A stretch of 64,000 bases of DNA from Acidobacteriota bacterium (GTDB lineage: Bacteria > Acidobacteriota > Terriglobia > Terriglobales > Acidobacteriaceae), in contig QIBA01000046.1 of assembly GCA_003225175.1 (NCBI GenBank), forward strand, positions 1 through 64,000, in the 5' to 3' direction. The translations under genes were made by a program, and so were the position numbers. The stretch's first letter is position 1. Each line of letters begins with the position of its first letter. Of this stretch, positions 41,540 through 49,169 are shown piece by piece. Below the pieces are notes generated by a model. The model was not told where the DNA came from. It was given only the letters and a program-made list of their open reading frames with translations, and ran no database searches.

Positions 41540-43056
41540 AACACGCGAGCGTGAGATGTCCTGAATCGCTCGAGCCTGAGTTTCAAAGTTGAGATCTCCG
41601 TCAGGGGATGGAAGTTTGAAACAGTCGGTTGAGGCCCGCAGTTTCGTCGGAGAGGAACAGGCCGTAAGGTCGGTTCTGACGCGAGACGGAGCCGAGAGTT
41701 TCAATCGAGCAAGGACTGGTCGCAAACAACGAAAGTTGGAAAGCGATCGGTTGCTGAAATCGAAGATGCAGATGGGTCAGCAAACGGCGGCAGCGAGAGC
41801 TGTCAGCGGGTGCAAGGAATCAGGCGGCGAATAACCGCTTGAGACCGGAAGCCAACGGAATCGCATTGCAGGCGCAGTTCAAAAGACTGCGAACACAACG
41901 CTAGGAAAGTCGAAGGCGCAAGTTTTCGATATCCGAAAGTTCCGGCAGGCTGAGAGCGGGTTGAGGCTTCGCGGCTTCAGCCTGCGAGAACAAGGCGGCG
42001 TAAGTCGGCGAGTTCGTCAGCTTGGAAGCATGAGGATCGGCGAAAGCTGAGCTTCATGTGGGAAAGCGCTAGAGGGCAACCGAAGTGCATTCCTCAAAGA
42101 TTCTGCAGGCGTAAGAGATCAGCACTGTGAAAGGAAGCGTTGAATTAGGCGCAAGCTCAATTCAAGACTTCTGCATCACAGCCAGGTTGCCGGTGCTGTC
42201 GGCGTAAGTGCGACGGCAGGTTGCAATAGTGCTGGAAACAGTCATTGCAACAGATTCGATGTTCCCGAAAGGGAACACGCGAGTAGCAGCCCGCAAGGGC
42301 GAGTTGCATGAGCAGATTGCGGAAGCGTTCTGCTGATCACGGCAATCAAATCGCAACCCAGCGCATGGCGTAAGTCAAAGCGGGTTTTGCGGTTGTCAGT
42401 CGGCCGAAGGCATCCCGGCGCGCCCGGGACGAGGGCGGCGATTGATGACGGCTTCGCCGAAACTGAATCCAGGTTCGCCTGGAATCGGAAATTCAGGGAC
42501 GAAGCTGTTCGAGAAGTCCAAGCATGAGGAACCATTTGGCGTGAGTCGAGTGCGGAATCATGCAGGCAAAAGCCCGGTTGACCTGAACAGCGTGGCGCAA
42601 GTCACGACGGACAATCGGCGAAAGACCAACTGTGATGCTGGGTGAGCGAAAGCTCATCTGCAATCCAGATGGCTTGCAAGACTGGGCGTCCTTCGGCGGC
42701 GAAAGCTGCTGGACAGATAGGCCAGCCTAGAGACCACAGAACACCGGAGATGAAAGTCTTCGGATCGTCTGTGGCCCTATCTCAAACCCGAGAGGGTGAG
42801 GGATAACAAAGAGCAGCAATCGGTGGACGGCCTGTCGAAATCAGGCAACAGGCTTCGCTCCTCGGGCACTCGCAGGAAGACGTCGCAAGGCGGGTTCCAG
42901 CGTAAAGCTTCCGGTAACGGAAGGGGGCACGATGGGTGACAAATTCACCAGATTGTGTGAGCAGCCGGTTTTGGCAACAGAGTCGGCCAGTTCCAAAGAG
43001 GACATCTCACCACCTTCCACGGCCTGCATTCGCAAGAATGCAGGCCGTGATTGTTT
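41540..43056 (+). ncRNA. Giant structured non-coding RNA candidate, about 1.5 kb
   Basis: No frame gives a plausible protein. By eye at least 15 hairpins close with GNRA tetraloops on the + strand, at 41727-41738, 41789-41804, 41909-41930, 42029-42057, 42140-42165, 42260-42277, 42289-42300, 42311-42334, 42591-42606, 42641-42658, 42694-42711, 42744-42763 (inside 42734-42774), 42786-42797, 42908-42923 and 43018-43049. Loops without GNRA include ttcg at 42468-42483. A perfect 12-bp helix (gtgagatgtcct with aggacatctcac) joins 41551-41562 to 42999-43010, enclosing 1,436 nt. Other paired parts are 41580-41587/41615-41622, 41945-41953/41977-41985 and 42221-42227/42244-42250. GGCGNRAG recurs 11 times. 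The 5' end is uncertain (41,450-41,550). It is comparable in style to OLE, GOLLD and ROOL but not identifiable as any. Confidence 0.85.
43018..43056 (+). terminator. Terminal hairpin of the giant RNA
   Basis: cacggcctgcattc and gaatgcaggccgtg form a perfect 14-bp stem with loop gcaa, followed by attgttt. It comes eight bases after the 3' strand of the closing helix. The T-run is interrupted, so termination may be partial or the hairpin may be a protective 3' cap. Confidence 0.7.
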
Positions 43057-43497
43057 AAGAACAGCAATAAGCGATTAGCAATTAGCAATTAGCCAAAGCG
43101 CTGAAGCTGAGCACTTTGTTTCAAATTGGGATTCCCGACCTGCAGGCGAACACCCGGCCGCGGGTGGCCGCCAGGTTCTGAGTGTTTCGAGGAACTTTGG
43201 GATGGACGCGCGGTTTCGCGCGATTTCTGCATTGATGTCGAGCCTCAATTGGCCGAATGCCGACAGCCGAGGCTGTGATTGTTTAAGGGCAGCAATAAGC
43301 GATTAGCAATAAGCAATTGGCCAAAGCGCTGAAGCTGAGCACTTTGTTTCAAAATGGGATTCTCGACCTGCAGGCGAACACCCGGCCGCGGGTGGCCGCA
43401 GGTTCTGAGTGTTTCGAGGAACTTTGGGATGGACGCGCGGTTTCGCGCGATTTCTCATTGATGTCGAGCTCAATTGGCCGAATGCCGACAGCCGAGC
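43047..43497. repeat. Tandem duplication of a 228-bp unit
   Basis: Unit 1 (43047-43274) and unit 2 (43275-43497) both begin gtgattgtttaag and run through gcaataagcgattagcaa, ccaaagcgctgaagctgagc, the cacccggccgcgggtggccg hairpin, gttctgagtgtttcgagg and aattggccgaatgccgacag. They are about 95% identical. The unit starts exactly at the tail of the giant RNA terminal hairpin. It ends 33 bases before the S4 gene. No ORF is shared. A GC palindrome in each unit resembles the REP-like family at 18719. Confidence 0.9.
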
Positions 43498-43530
43498 GCC
43501 GACTGCCTGTTCCACGCGCTAGACTCTACG

Positions 43531-43929
43531 ATGACAACCATGACCGGCGTTCGCATCGACAAATGGCTGTGGGCTGCTCGATTCTTCAAGACACGTTCTC
43601 TGGCTACTCGCGCCTGTGAACTTGGTAGGATTGAATCCCACGGCCAGGCAGTTAAACCTGCCCGAGAGGTGCACGTAGGCGACTTACTACAGATTCGAAC
43701 CGAGGGTGGCCAGTTTCAGGTAAGGGTTCAGGATCTCAGCGAGGTTCGGGGCCCTGCATCGGTGGCTCAGACCCTGTATCGCGAAACAGAGGCAAGCCGC
43801 GAGCTTCGCGCGAAGTTTGCCGAAGAACAAAAAGCTATGAGAGGCTTTACTACAGCGCCTTCAACTCGACCATCGAAGCGGGATCGCCGAAGAATCGTTC
43901 AGTTCAGATCGCAACGCGAGAGCGGCTAG
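43531..43929 (+). CDS. S4-domain RNA-binding protein (Hsp15-like)
   Basis: This encodes 132 residues from the ATG at 43531 (or 43540). The S4 domain is at about 5-70: VRIDKWLWAARFFKTRSLATRACELGRIESHGQAVKPAREVHVGDLLQI. The tail is basic (STRPSKRDRRRIVQF). This is the HslR/Hsp15 type, which binds 50S subunits carrying stalled nascent chains. It lies in the same direction as the giant RNA and is an RNA-binding protein, but the link is only positional. Confidence 0.88.
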   Translation: MTTMTGVRIDKWLWAARFFKTRSLATRACELGRIESHGQAVKPAREVHVGDLLQIRTEGGQFQVRVQDLSEVRGPASVAQTLYRETEASRELRAKFAEEQKAMRGFTTAPSTRPSKRDRRRIVQFRSQRESG

Positions 43930-44266
43930 GTCGCGCACCTCAACAACGACTAGAACAAGCATTCCTGTTTAGGCGCTCTAGAAAGAGTTGCCGCCGAACC
44001 AATTTTTGGTGAGCAAGATCCGGCCGTCTTCCTTTTCATGAGCCAACTCTGGAGTTACATGTCGGCATTCGTAAGCTGCTGAATGTAGGACGCTTAGATG
44101 TCCGTTGGCATGTTATCAGCCCACTAACATTACCGAAGTCGGGTATTACCGCATGGTCTATAGGACTCTTTTCGTGCACTGCTCTCCAGCTTATCTTTGC
44201 CGCTAACTACCCCGGGAAAAAATCAGCTCGAACAAATCTTTGTTCGCCACTGGAGGAAATCGGTCC
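43930..44266. other. 337-bp spacer, no gene recognised
   Basis: Ordinary sequence between the S4 gene and the beta-barrel gene. The 3' part leads to a clear ribosome binding site (ggagg) nine bases before the ATG at 44267. No convincing -35/-10, repeat or RNA structure is seen. Confidence 0.4.
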
Positions 44267-44827
44267 ATGAGGAAAGCTCTGTTTGCAAGTTTCTTTGTGC
44301 TTGCCGCGAGCTTCTCGCTGTTTGCGCAGAAGTCGTCGTCGGACAAGTTGGACGTATTCGGCGGATATTCCTATACCCGCTTCAATCCCGGCCAGGGCGC
44401 AAGCGCTGTCAACCAGAACGGTTGGGAGAGCATGGCGACCTTCAGGCTCACGCCGACTTTTGGCATCTCGGCTGACATGAACGGCAGCTATCACAGCGAG
44501 AACGGCGCCAACAACCACATCTATACCTATCTGTTTGGACCCGAGTTCAAGATGCCCAACGACAAGGGCGCAGTTTTCGTTCACGGCCTGTTCGGCTTCG
44601 CGCATGACAGCGTGAGCACCAGCGTGCTGGGAACCAATTTTTCGGTTTCAGACAACGCCTTTGCCACAGCTCTGGGTGGTGGTTATGACTGGCAGGCTTC
44701 GGACGTAATCTCTGTCCGCCTGTTCCAGTTCGACTACCTCATGACCCGCTTCAGCAGCCAGACGCAAAATAACATCCGGCTGTCGTTCGGCGTCACCTTC
44801 CACCCGAAATTCGGGCGCGGATACTAA
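44267..44827 (+). CDS. Small outer-membrane beta-barrel protein (OmpA/OprF-like N-domain)
   Basis: This encodes 186 residues from the ATG at 44267, with tggaggaaa as ribosome binding site. Signal peptide MRKALFASFFVLAASFSLFA. An eight-strand barrel is likely: LDVFGGYSYTRF, ATFRLTPTFGISADMNGSYH, HIYTYLFGPEFKM, FVHGLFGFAHDS, FATALGGGYDWQ, VISVRLFQFDYLMTRF and NNIRLSFGVTFHPKFG. A strong terminator follows, consistent with an abundant single-gene transcript. Confidence 0.85.
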   Translation: MRKALFASFFVLAASFSLFAQKSSSDKLDVFGGYSYTRFNPGQGASAVNQNGWESMATFRLTPTFGISADMNGSYHSENGANNHIYTYLFGPEFKMPNDKGAVFVHGLFGFAHDSVSTSVLGTNFSVSDNAFATALGGGYDWQASDVISVRLFQFDYLMTRFSSQTQNNIRLSFGVTFHPKFGRGY

Positions 44828-44875
44828 AAAAATTGCCTTGGGCGGATCCCCCATCCCCTTCCGCTCCATGACAGA

Positions 44876-44924
44876 TGCGTGCCTCATTCTGGACTCCTAG
44901 CCAGGCTGAGGCACGCAGTTTTTT
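44876..44924 (+). terminator. Intrinsic terminator after the beta-barrel gene
   Basis: tgcgtgcctca and tgaggcacgca form a perfect 11-bp stem. The 20-base apical part has its own ctgg/ccag pair. A tttttt run follows. It lies 49 bases after the stop codon at 44827. Confidence 0.85.
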
Positions 44925-44970
44925 GTTGGGGAAAGCAACAGCAACCTCTCAGGGAATCAAGCAAGATGCT

Positions 44971-47250
44971 TCACGATACCGTTGGCCGACGTTGGCGCCG
45001 CACCGCATCGTTCCGATAAGCGATTACCGGTATGCGGGCTTCAACTCGCGCTTTAACCCGGCTTCCGTCCACGCTGATCTGAAACTCCTCAGCGCCGTTC
45101 GCGCTTAACTTGGACGCACGAACTTCGCTGGCTTGCCAACCACGAGGCAAATTGGCCGTCAGCTCTTGAGCAGTGAGCGAGTAGAACGCGATTCGGTCTG
45201 TATCCAAGGGACAGAACGTGCCTGCCTCGGAACAAATCGGCGAACCGTCGAGTGAGGCGGTGTAGGCCTTGGCATTCCAATCGATGTCGATCACCGCATT
45301 ATCCTCCACCCCTATAACAGTTCTTTCTCCCTCGCGCCGGAACGACTCGATGTGGCGCGCGTGTAGTTGAAACCAGGGAACCATGATCAGATAGAAGGTA
45401 TCGAGCGCGTCATTCAGATTCATGTCCGCGCGGACGATCGCATGCGAACAGCCGTTGTAGAACAACGTTTTCATGATCCGTTCGGCAACCGTCGTGGTTC
45501 TGCCTGATTGTCCCCAGACCGCGCTCTTGCGATAGATGGTTGCTAGCAGCGGAATCGCGGTGCCGCCGAAGGGACAGGTTCCCGGTCCCGTCATGTACCA
45601 GAAGGAACTGATCTTGCCGATGAATGCGTAGCGCAGCGCTTCGGAGCTTACGTCGACTCCGCGCTTGGCGAACTCGTGCAGGATCTTGTAGCGCCCATCG
45701 CGCAGGTTCTTGATCCCGCTTGCCGGATGTTCCGGATCCCAGTCGTTGCGGATCGAGAAATACGAGAGCACGTCCACGTGCGTAGTCTTCGGCAGCTTGT
45801 AACGCTCGCAGGTATAGCGAACGCGTTCCATTCCGGGACCGTCCATATACTTGGCCAGTCCGATGATGTAGGAGTTCTCCCCAGTCCAGTTACGGCTCTC
45901 CCAGAGCTCGCCATCGGGACGGCGCGCGATGATCTTCTCATCCCACGCCGGACTGCTGCGGTACGCATCATCGTAATTGTCGGAGAGCGTCGCGATGCAG
46001 TTGTAAGCTTTCGCCTTTTCCATCAACTTCATCATTCCGTCGTAGCCGCCGATGCGCTGGTTGACCTCCTGCACTGCGGGATAGCCGGTGTCCTTGCCGC
46101 GATATTGCCAGCCCCAGAGATGGACGATCTGCGGAGAATAGTCAGTCAGCTCTGCGATTTGGTGGATGAGCTGTTCGCACTGCTCAAAGGTCGATGAAGC
46201 TTTGGGATAGCTGGGCTCATCGCAACGAATGCCATAGACAAACGCGTTGTCGTAAAGATGATTCGGGATCGGCGGCATGCGCTTGCGAACAAGCTTGGCC
46301 GCGTCGAACCAGGTCAGCGAAGTCTTGTCGCCCGGAGTACTGAGGAAGTCCAGACGACATTGTGACTCCTGTTCGATCAGTAAGTTGCGAGTCTGCCGAT
46401 TTCCGCAATTCCGCGGAGTTCCCGGGCCCGTATTCATGTCATAGCAGAGCGTTCCGTTTACGCGATGGCATTTAATGGTTCCGAGCGATGCGCGTCGCTT
46501 GCCCGGCTCGCCGCTTACAGCAAGTGTGGTGCCATCCATGAAAGCGGTAGTTTCCTGCACGCAGATCGCATGATCCGTTCCAACCATTACCACTGGCAAA
46601 GTCGCCGACACATTTCCCCAAAAGGTATTCGGCGTCAGCAGTCCGGGGGATGCATCTTTGAGAGTGGCGAGCCAGCCGCCATCGTCGCCGTGGGCGAGCC
46701 ATGATGCTCCATCTTCTTCTCGAACCGCAGCCAGTCGCGGCAGAGCTACTTCGATGAGCTCGTATCCGGGAGATTCGCGAACTGCGTAGAGCACTACGCG
46801 AAGCGTAGCCGCTTCAACTATGTAGGCGATCACAAAACTTACAGCGGACTGCGAGCCGTCCTGAATCTGAAACAGCAGATCGGAATGCTCCTTCAGTTCA
46901 GAGTATTTCTGGACCGAAGCATTAGCATTTTTGATCGTTCCGGAAGACTTATCATAGAAAGTGACGGCGATCGGCTTGCCAAGGTCTTCGCCAAGCATCC
47001 GGCGGTTTCCACGCAGCAACCGATACTCATACGGCAGGCCATCATGCCGGTCGAGGACAACCTCCAGCTCCGCCGATCTGAGCACGATTGGATTCACGGG
47101 CGCGCTTCGGCTGGTGAGGGCTCCGGTATTTGCCGCTTCGGGAGTCTGGGGATAGACCTTGCTTCCGGCGAGTCCCACGGCAGCAGCGCCGCTGAGCTTA
47201 AGAAAAATTCGCCGATTGAGTTGTTCCATTTCCTCTTGCATATCTCGCAA
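44971..47250 (-). CDS. Tat-exported glycosidase-like protein (GH101/DUF5696-like)
   Basis: This encodes 759 residues. A twin-arginine signal is present (NRRIFLKLSGAAAVGLAG), so it is exported folded. A beta-sandwich N-domain (about 50-270) precedes a TIM-barrel-like core: SPQIVHLWGWQYRGKDTGYP, IATLSDNYDDAYRSSPAWDEK, TTHVDVLSYFSIRNDWDP and RYKILHEFAKRGVDVSSEALRYAF. The order of Asp- and Glu-bearing strands recalls endo-alpha-N-acetylgalactosaminidase-like glycoside hydrolases. I cannot name the substrate. A small C-terminal beta-domain ends the protein. Tentative family, firm gene. Confidence 0.78.
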   Translation of the reverse strand: MRDMQEEMEQLNRRIFLKLSGAAAVGLAGSKVYPQTPEAANTGALTSRSAPVNPIVLRSAELEVVLDRHDGLPYEYRLLRGNRRMLGEDLGKPIAVTFYDKSSGTIKNANASVQKYSELKEHSDLLFQIQDGSQSAVSFVIAYIVEAATLRVVLYAVRESPGYELIEVALPRLAAVREEDGASWLAHGDDGGWLATLKDASPGLLTPNTFWGNVSATLPVVMVGTDHAICVQETTAFMDGTTLAVSGEPGKRRASLGTIKCHRVNGTLCYDMNTGPGTPRNCGNRQTRNLLIEQESQCRLDFLSTPGDKTSLTWFDAAKLVRKRMPPIPNHLYDNAFVYGIRCDEPSYPKASSTFEQCEQLIHQIAELTDYSPQIVHLWGWQYRGKDTGYPAVQEVNQRIGGYDGMMKLMEKAKAYNCIATLSDNYDDAYRSSPAWDEKIIARRPDGELWESRNWTGENSYIIGLAKYMDGPGMERVRYTCERYKLPKTTHVDVLSYFSIRNDWDPEHPASGIKNLRDGRYKILHEFAKRGVDVSSEALRYAFIGKISSFWYMTGPGTCPFGGTAIPLLATIYRKSAVWGQSGRTTTVAERIMKTLFYNGCSHAIVRADMNLNDALDTFYLIMVPWFQLHARHIESFRREGERTVIGVEDNAVIDIDWNAKAYTASLDGSPICSEAGTFCPLDTDRIAFYSLTAQELTANLPRGWQASEVRASKLSANGAEEFQISVDGSRVKARVEARIPVIAYRNDAVRRQRRPTVS

Positions 47251-47434
47251 TCACAATCGTGGAGTGGGGTTCTGAGGCGCAATTTCACTGCTCGAAATGC
47301 ACACTCGGCATCGTGCCCCGCAAGAGGATATCAAGAAGCAGAACGCCTGCGCGTCGTTATACTGGCTGCCTCATGGATCGAAAAGCCTTTCTCAAGATGA
47401 TTTCTCCAGCGGCTGGAGCTGCCTGGTCCGAAAC

Positions 47435-49141
47435 GTGACCCGCGTTCGAGCTGTATTGATCTTCTCTTCGCTATTCGCCGCATTCGGAATGACTCAAGCT
47501 GCGAAGCAAACCGGACGCGTGCAAGAAAACGCTGCTGGGAACTTCGTCGACTTTGCGCGAACGAGCGGAATTAAGTTCGAATACCAGGCATCGCACACCT
47601 CCAAAAAATACTTACTTGAGACCATGGGGGCCGGAGTTGCGCTGTTTGACTACGACAATGACGGTCGGCTTGATTTATTTCTCGTAAACGGCGCTCCCCT
47701 GAACGATCCGACGCCTAAAGGAACGATTCCGCAGAAGACCGGCCCGAAGTACTGGAATCGGCTGTATCACCAGAAGGCAGACGGCACCTTCGAGGACGTA
47801 ACCGAAAGAGCGGGGTTGCAAGGCCAAGGCTACGGCATGGGAGTCGCGGTCGGCGACTATGACAATGACGGCTTCGAGGACCTTTTCGTCACTGCGTACG
47901 GCGGCAATCGCCTTTATCACAACAACGGCAATGGGACGTTCACTGATGTCACGGAGAAGGCCGGAGTCCGTGGCGGCGGGTGGTCAACAAGCGCCGCGTG
48001 GGTGGACCTCGACAATGACGGCCGCCTCGACCTCGTGGTGCTGCGCTATGTGGAGTGGGGCTTCAGCGATGTGTGGTGCGGCGAGCGCAAGAAAGGATAT
48101 CGCGCGTACTGCCAGCCGGAAGTCTTTCCGCCGATCTCGCCGCTCGTCTATCACAATGACCGCAATGGCCACTTCACGGAAGTGTCGCAAAAGACGGGAA
48201 TCTCGAAAGAGGGCAGAGGACTAGGCATCGCATTAGCCGACTACGATCGCGATGGTCGCGTCGATCTCTATGTGGCGAACGATTCCATGCGCGAATTTCT
48301 CTATCGCAACAAAGGAGACGGCAGTTTCGAGGAGGTCGGTCTGGTCTCCGAGGCGGCCGTCGATGGAGACGGTCACACCTATGCGGGCATGGGAGTCGAT
48401 TTCGCCGACTATGACAATGACGGGCTTCCCGATTTGGTAGTCACAGATCTGGCCAACCAGCGGTATGCGTTGTATCAGAACAGAGGGGACGCCAGTTTTT
48501 CCTACACAAGCCTCAGTTCCGGGATGGGACGCATGACGGCGCTCCACTCCGGTTGGGGCGTGCGCTTCTTCGACTACGACAACGATGGCTGGAAGGATTT
48601 ACTGGTAACTCAGGGACATGATCTCGACACGATTGAGCTAACCTCTCCTAACCTCCGCTATCGCGAACCGATGTTGCTTGCGCACAACACCGGCAAGGAT
48701 TTTGAAGACGTCTCGGCGTTCTCGGGACCTGGGCTCCAACAATCTTGGGTAGGCAGAGGCATGGCCATCGGCGACATCGACAACGACGGTCGCCTGGACG
48801 CGGTTGTAACCACGAATGACGGCCCCATACACATGCTGATGAACAAGACGGTGAATCAGAATCATTGGCTCGCTTTGGAGCTTCTCGGACACACGAGCAA
48901 CCGCGATGCGATCGGAGCGGAAGTAAAGCTGGTCACCAGATCGGGTTCACAATTTGCGACTGTGACTACGGCCAGCAGCTATCTTTCGTCCAGCGATAAG
49001 CGGGTGCACTTCGGTCTTGGTCCCGCAACTGAGGCCCAGAGCATCGAAATCAAATGGCCGAGTGGGATTATGCAAAGGATGGAGCATGTGCGAGGCGATC
49101 GGATTGTAAAGATCGACGAGCCGCCGCCCCAAACTCATTGA
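47435..49141 (+). CDS. CRTAC1-family FG-GAP/ASPIC-UnbV protein
   Basis: This encodes 568 residues from a GTG at 47435, chosen because it gives a signal peptide (MTRVRAVLIFSSLFAAFGMTQA); the frame is open back to 47297. Seven Ca-binding-like DxDxDG blades follow (DYDNDGRLDLF, DYDNDGFEDLF, DLDNDGRLDLV, DYDRDGRVDLY, DYDNDGLPDLV, DYDNDGWKDLL, DIDNDGRLDAV). The C-terminal UnbV/ASPIC domain is visible (NQNHWLALELLGHTSNRDAIGAEV). It is surface or secreted. The convergent neighbour is a giant TPR protein, a pairing frequent in Acidobacteria. Confidence 0.9.
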   Translation: MTRVRAVLIFSSLFAAFGMTQAAKQTGRVQENAAGNFVDFARTSGIKFEYQASHTSKKYLLETMGAGVALFDYDNDGRLDLFLVNGAPLNDPTPKGTIPQKTGPKYWNRLYHQKADGTFEDVTERAGLQGQGYGMGVAVGDYDNDGFEDLFVTAYGGNRLYHNNGNGTFTDVTEKAGVRGGGWSTSAAWVDLDNDGRLDLVVLRYVEWGFSDVWCGERKKGYRAYCQPEVFPPISPLVYHNDRNGHFTEVSQKTGISKEGRGLGIALADYDRDGRVDLYVANDSMREFLYRNKGDGSFEEVGLVSEAAVDGDGHTYAGMGVDFADYDNDGLPDLVVTDLANQRYALYQNRGDASFSYTSLSSGMGRMTALHSGWGVRFFDYDNDGWKDLLVTQGHDLDTIELTSPNLRYREPMLLAHNTGKDFEDVSAFSGPGLQQSWVGRGMAIGDIDNDGRLDAVVTTNDGPIHMLMNKTVNQNHWLALELLGHTSNRDAIGAEVKLVTRSGSQFATVTTASSYLSSSDKRVHFGLGPATEAQSIEIKWPSGIMQRMEHVRGDRIVKIDEPPPQTH

Positions 49142-49169
49142 AATTGTCAAAGGGCGGACAGACGAACTC

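Noticed and set aside
42242-42535. 97-codon open frame on the minus strand inside the RNA region
   Set aside because: Cys/Ser/Arg-rich, no family features, and it runs antisense through several hairpins. The other short frames in 41,200-43,500 are equally unconvincing.
41540-43056. Group I/II intron, rRNA fragment, RNase P RNA or tmRNA as explanation for the structured region
   Set aside because: No group II domain V, no intron-encoded protein, and none of the conserved rRNA, RNase P or tmRNA segments I know could be found. Only a covariance-model search can exclude them fully.
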